DNA of 64,000 nucleotides from Trema orientale (taxonomy: Eukaryota; Streptophyta; Magnoliopsida; Rosales; Cannabaceae), in NCBI GenBank assembly GCA_002914845.1, contig JXTC01000038.1:810407-874406 (forward strand), written 5' to 3'. Below, one piece after another: positions 60,133 through 64,000 of this stretch. A program made the position numbers and the translations under genes. The number at the start of each line of letters is the position of its first letter. Positions within the stretch are counted from its first letter, which is position 1. The notes under the pieces were generated by a model, which did not search any database, was not told the origin of the DNA, and was given only the letters and a program-made list of their open reading frames with translations.

Positions 60133-61738
60133 AGGCCGCTTGAAGCACCTAATCTTTGATTCTCCAGAGCTAGAGATGACAATACTAAGGCATTACCCTC
60201 TGCTTAAATGTAGTATCCAAACTGGTTATGGCAGGACAGAAAGAACTGTTCCTGACCTCTGCATTTATTTGTTATGCTATTACAAGAATGACTGGAATTC
60301 CTTTCAAAAAAAAAAAAAAGAATGACTGGAATGAAGTAAACCTAGTACAACATATTTCAGATCTTGATACTTTCTGGCGGACGAAAAAAGAGGACGCTTT
60401 TAACTCAGAAGATCTAGAAAGCAAGAGAATTAAGCCAATGATAGATTGAAAAATAAAAAGTCATGATAGCCACCCAAGTAGAACCAATTGCTATAGTTAA
60501 TGTTCATTTTCAGTTTCTAATAAATCTTAAAACATTTCGTGTATCACCTACACAGAGAATGACTCTGTAAAAATAAAAGCACACTGATTTTAATTGCTTA
60601 TGGATTTATGGAAAAATATTTATTGATATATTGCTCATAACACCATTTAATTTACAAAACATGCTCACAAGTTCATAACATCAGGGAAGAGATCTATTGG
60701 CCACAATGTTAAATTTTGTCAATTCTATTTAAAAAGAAAACAATCACCAATCAAGAAACTATTTGGATCCATCCCAAGTGAGAGCTAAAATGCAGACAAA
60801 CACAAAATCAACCAACCCCCAATGACTTGAAGTTATTGAAATGATACAAACACCAACTTAAAGATTTGAAATCAATATCTCTTCCATCTGTACATTTGAC
60901 AATTTTGAGAAATAAAGTCTAAACTATATAGAATCAAGTAGACAGCACAATCAAAAAGTACTCTGGTGAAAGTTTCTAAGAAAATGTAATCCTTTTGAAG
61001 CTGTATATTAATAGTATATATTAAAAAGGTGAGAAAGAGAATCCTAAACAAAAAAGACATTAAACATATTCTTGAAAAAAATTAAAATTGTGTGCAAAGA
61101 TACAAAAAGTTTCTTCTAGGACCATGAAATGAATATCGTCATGCTAACAATACTCACTCAAGACTAGGCCATAATTGAAAAAAATCCCTCCCAGATGGTG
61201 TTGGAGCTCCTGATTGAAGACAATGTCATTTACTTTTCCTGCTGAAATATTAGAAATCTTCTTCAGTACCACACCAAATGAATATGTGTTACCAAAATGA
61301 AGGCAAAAAGAATCAATATACACATTCTTTTGGCAACTCTTCACAATTATTAGATCATTTGAACTCAAAAGAAGTTTATCAGCCATCATCCATCATAACA
61401 TAGATGCAAGCCCATCAACTGACCAGGTAATTAAGGTTCCATTACTTTTGACCAATCTTACATAATATAATCTTTCAGTCATATGCACCAGATAGCCACT
61501 TCCAAATAGGCAACGCGTGCTATAACAAGTAATTAGGCACCTTTTATTTATGTCATTTCAGCAGTACTCACTATTACTACTTTGTGTCTTGGTACAACTA
61601 TATCAGCCCAAAACTACTTGCATTTGAAACAGAATTCCTTTTCATGGTGCTGATGAAGAACTCAATCACAACAGGATGGCTCTTCATAATGAATCAATTT
61701 GCTCACAACAGACCCTATAACGGCAGCAGATCTTAGGA
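60133..61738. other. Convergent intergenic space
   Basis: Contains the 3' flanks of the RING-CH gene (plus) and the PPR gene (minus). The frame at 61144-61389 on the minus strand has no recognised domain and lies where the PPR 3' UTR is expected. Nothing else is supported. Confidence 0.45.
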
Positions 61739-63124
61739 TCACAAATCCAAGTCACTACGGTATGTCCGAGCCACCCGAATTTTTGATTGAAGCTTCTTTG
61801 CTTCGTTTGTAAGCCCAGAACTACGTAGCCCATCAAGAACAGCCCGTTTAGCAGACTTGAGGATTGTCATACCACTTCTTAAACAAGATAGCAAGAGCTT
61901 AGATGCACACTTATACCTTCTTTCCCTGCAGAGACCAAACACTAAAGAGGTATAGGTAATAGAATCTTTGATCTCCATTGATTCGAAAAACCTCATTGCA
62001 CGATCAATCTGACCAGATTTACACATAGCATCAATCAAACAGTTCTGGGCAACCAAATTAAACTTAAATCCCATCACATTCATATATTGTAAATGTCGTA
62101 GAGCACCCTCAATATTACCAGCCTTGCACAATCCATTAATAATAATTGTGTGGCTATACTGATCGCATTCCAAGCCACCTTTCTCTAACTCGTCCAACAG
62201 CTGATTGGCAGCTTCCACTTTGCCTTCTTTACAATACGAGTTCATCAATGTGTTATAAGACACTAGATCAAGCTCAATGCCACTTATCATCATTTCTTCC
62301 ATGTAATAATTTGCCTCATCCATCTTACCAGTTTTAACTAAAGCAGCGATAACTGTGCAATATGAAAAGCCATCAAAGGTGTAACCTTTGCTCCTCATTA
62401 CTGACATGATCTCAAGCCCTTGTTCATACCGCCTAGACCTAAAGCAGCATTTCATAACTGTAGTGTATGTGATGCCATTTGGCTCTAAACCAGATTTCCC
62501 AAGCTCCTGGAGCATTTCCCTTGCTGCCCCCAATCTGCGATGCTTGCAAAGTCCATTGATAAGAATATTGTATGTCACTATCTCAGGAATAAATCCATGA
62601 CGCTCTAAATTCCTAAATAGCATAAGGGCATTGTTGATATAACCATTTTTACAAAGACCATGAAGCATGATGTTGAATGTAGTTGAACAGGGAGAAAAAC
62701 TACTAAGTATGATATCCTGAAAAATCCTATTGGCTTCATCTGGTTTTCCTAAACTAAAGAAACAATGCATTAGAGTATTGTAGCTCCACAAATCCGGAGT
62801 AATACCTGCATCAATCATTTCATTAAACAGTTCTACGACTTGTGATAACAATTGCCGCCTGGTGGCCCCAGCTATCAAAGAATTGTAAGTAACAACATCT
62901 GGTCTCATCCCAGCCTCCTTGATTCTTCCAATAATAGAATAAGCTACATCTAGACCAACAAATCGACAATATGCATCAACCAAAGTATTGTAAGTTGTCA
63001 CACTGGGAAGTATACCTAATCTTATACCGTCAACAATAACTGCTTCAGCTTTCACCAAGTTCCGGGCTTTACAACAAGAGGCTACACATATATTCATCAG
63101 CCTAGTTGATAACCTGTTAATCAT
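61739..63124 (-). CDS. P-class pentatricopeptide repeat protein
   Basis: Single-exon gene, ATG at 63124, stop TGA at 61741-61739, 461 aa. It is nearly all PPR motifs: about eleven to twelve 35-residue repeats with the helix-turn-helix signature VTYNTLVDAYCR, VTYNSLIAG, LWSYNTLMHCFF, VTYNILINGLCK, VSYNTLMNSYCK and so on. There are no E, DYW or SMR domains, so it is P class: an RNA-binding factor for stability, splicing or translation of organelle transcripts. The MINRLSTRLMNICVASCCKARNL start and the ESMEIKDS region closely resemble Arabidopsis At4g17915 and At5g46680 as I recall them. An N-terminal targeting sequence is not obvious; an upstream exon or a short targeting region cannot be ruled out. 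Intact. Confidence 0.93.
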   Translation of the reverse strand: MINRLSTRLMNICVASCCKARNLVKAEAVIVDGIRLGILPSVTTYNTLVDAYCRFVGLDVAYSIIGRIKEAGMRPDVVTYNSLIAGATRRQLLSQVVELFNEMIDAGITPDLWSYNTLMHCFFSLGKPDEANRIFQDIILSSFSPCSTTFNIMLHGLCKNGYINNALMLFRNLERHGFIPEIVTYNILINGLCKHRRLGAAREMLQELGKSGLEPNGITYTTVMKCCFRSRRYEQGLEIMSVMRSKGYTFDGFSYCTVIAALVKTGKMDEANYYMEEMMISGIELDLVSYNTLMNSYCKEGKVEAANQLLDELEKGGLECDQYSHTIIINGLCKAGNIEGALRHLQYMNVMGFKFNLVAQNCLIDAMCKSGQIDRAMRFFESMEIKDSITYTSLVFGLCRERRYKCASKLLLSCLRSGMTILKSAKRAVLDGLRSSGLTNEAKKLQSKIRVARTYRSDLDL

Positions 63125-64000
63125 TATTTACATCAGCTACAATGACTTCCCGAGAGAAAACGTGAACCTGCATCAAATTCAATCTATTATACTCGTGGGC
63201 TTAAAAAAATAATTCAAAGCTTCCTACCAGATAAACAAACTAAAAGCATTTTTTTCAGCGGAAAAGGTACATTTCTAAAGTTGCAAAGTAAATGACAATG
63301 CTAATCGTCTTCCAATCTATTTTGAAAACAAATCTGGCCTTGTTATCCGGGATAACTTTCGATTTCTCCACCGAAAAATTCATACCACCAAGAACACAAA
63401 TTCAATAACAAACACGATCTGGTAGACCTACATGGATAAATCGTTCCAGGCTTTTGTCAACTACCTCCAAAAAATAAAGGGGTTTCTCACAATTCCCATC
63501 GAGTCACGGGTACTTGACAGAAACCCAATTCGAACTTGGCAATGATCTGTACTGAAAATGCCTCAAAGTTGTCTAAAACATCCAAACTACATATGCGAAC
63601 AGTGAAACAGGACCCAACTCTACATATTCAAAGCAAGCTATTTATCTGTGATGTGACACTCACTTTTAAACAGATTAGCTATGAAACAATTCAAATAACT
63701 CCATAAAAATGTCTCATACAGATTAAAAGAAAAGCACTTAAAATAACATTTAGGCATAGCCCAATTCTTGAAAACCAAAACCAATATCTATCGTTACCTT
63801 TATTTGGCTTGTGCCCACTTAAGCTTTGGATCCAGAAAGAGAGAAGACCAGAAAAAGTGAGAGCCAGAGAGGTTTTTGAAGGTCTAGATTTTGCGATTAA
63901 GCCAGAAACGAGTCGCCGCTTGACGAACCAAGTACAAGTAATGAGTTGGGCTTTCAGGGACCAATACAGGATAGACTGTGCGAAGTTGGAAATGTCAGTT
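63125..64000. other. 5' flank of the PPR gene
   Basis: Probably its leader and promoter, perhaps with a leader intron. The segment near 63830-63990 (purine-rich, GC-richer) could be its first non-coding exon on the minus strand. No other gene is seen before the window ends. Confidence 0.4.

Noticed and set aside
61144-61389. 81-codon minus-strand frame downstream of the PPR gene
   Set aside because: No domain signal and positioned in the probable 3' UTR; no splice link to the PPR gene.

Overview
This window is nuclear DNA of an AT-rich flowering plant, almost certainly a eudicot. Evidence: spliceosomal GT-AG introns throughout; a plant class III peroxidase; a plant shaggy-like kinase; a P-class pentatricopeptide protein; a Copia element primed by initiator tRNA-Met; and hAT, SINE, MITE and FAR1/MULE-type relics. 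The species cannot be told from the sequence alone.

Layout. 1-1.5 kb: a probable LTR fragment and a decayed Ulp1-type (C48) protease relic. 2.7-6.7 kb: a 12-copy, ~122-bp tandem array sitting between two diverged copies of its own flank, followed by a second dispersed direct duplication that brackets a small orphan gene (104 aa, minus strand). 7.2-7.75 kb: another orphan coding frame without a good ATG. 8.3-11.1 kb: a broken FAR1-related (MULE transposase-derived) gene. 13.8-16.4 kb: an intact secreted peroxidase gene of three exons, followed by a solo LTR (16.87-17.46 kb, 5-bp target duplication). 17.5-26.5 kb: gene-free, repeat-derived DNA with a 36/72-bp minisatellite at 23.2 kb. 26.58-31.54 kb: a complete but dead Ty1/Copia element with target duplication GACTA and unusual TA...TA LTR ends. 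34.6-39.6 kb: a 12-exon clade II GSK3/BIN2-type kinase (413 aa), intact. 40.5-48.5 kb: a 10-exon mitochondrial aspartate aminotransferase (424 aa), intact, on the minus strand and tail-to-tail with the kinase. 49-54 kb: gene-poor, with a striking TCGA-rich patch. 53.96-54.13 kb: a tRNA-type SINE. 54.17-56.24 kb: a non-autonomous hAT element with perfect 12-bp ends and an 8-bp target duplication. 59.0-60.1 kb: a RING-CH (MARCH-like) membrane protein gene, partly resolved. 61.7-63.1 kb: an intact 461-aa PPR gene on the minus strand.

The intact genes are ordinary housekeeping or signalling genes with no visible shared pathway: peroxidase (apoplast redox and wall), kinase (brassinosteroid signalling), aminotransferase (mitochondrial C/N metabolism), PPR (organelle RNA). 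I found no convincing new multi-gene system. The most unusual material is structural: the nested array, the TCGA patch, a near-perfect 28-bp hairpin in the first intron of the kinase gene, the intron-less GC-rich last exon of the peroxidase, and the Copia element with non-canonical termini. All exon boundaries were derived by hand from splice signals and reading-frame continuity.
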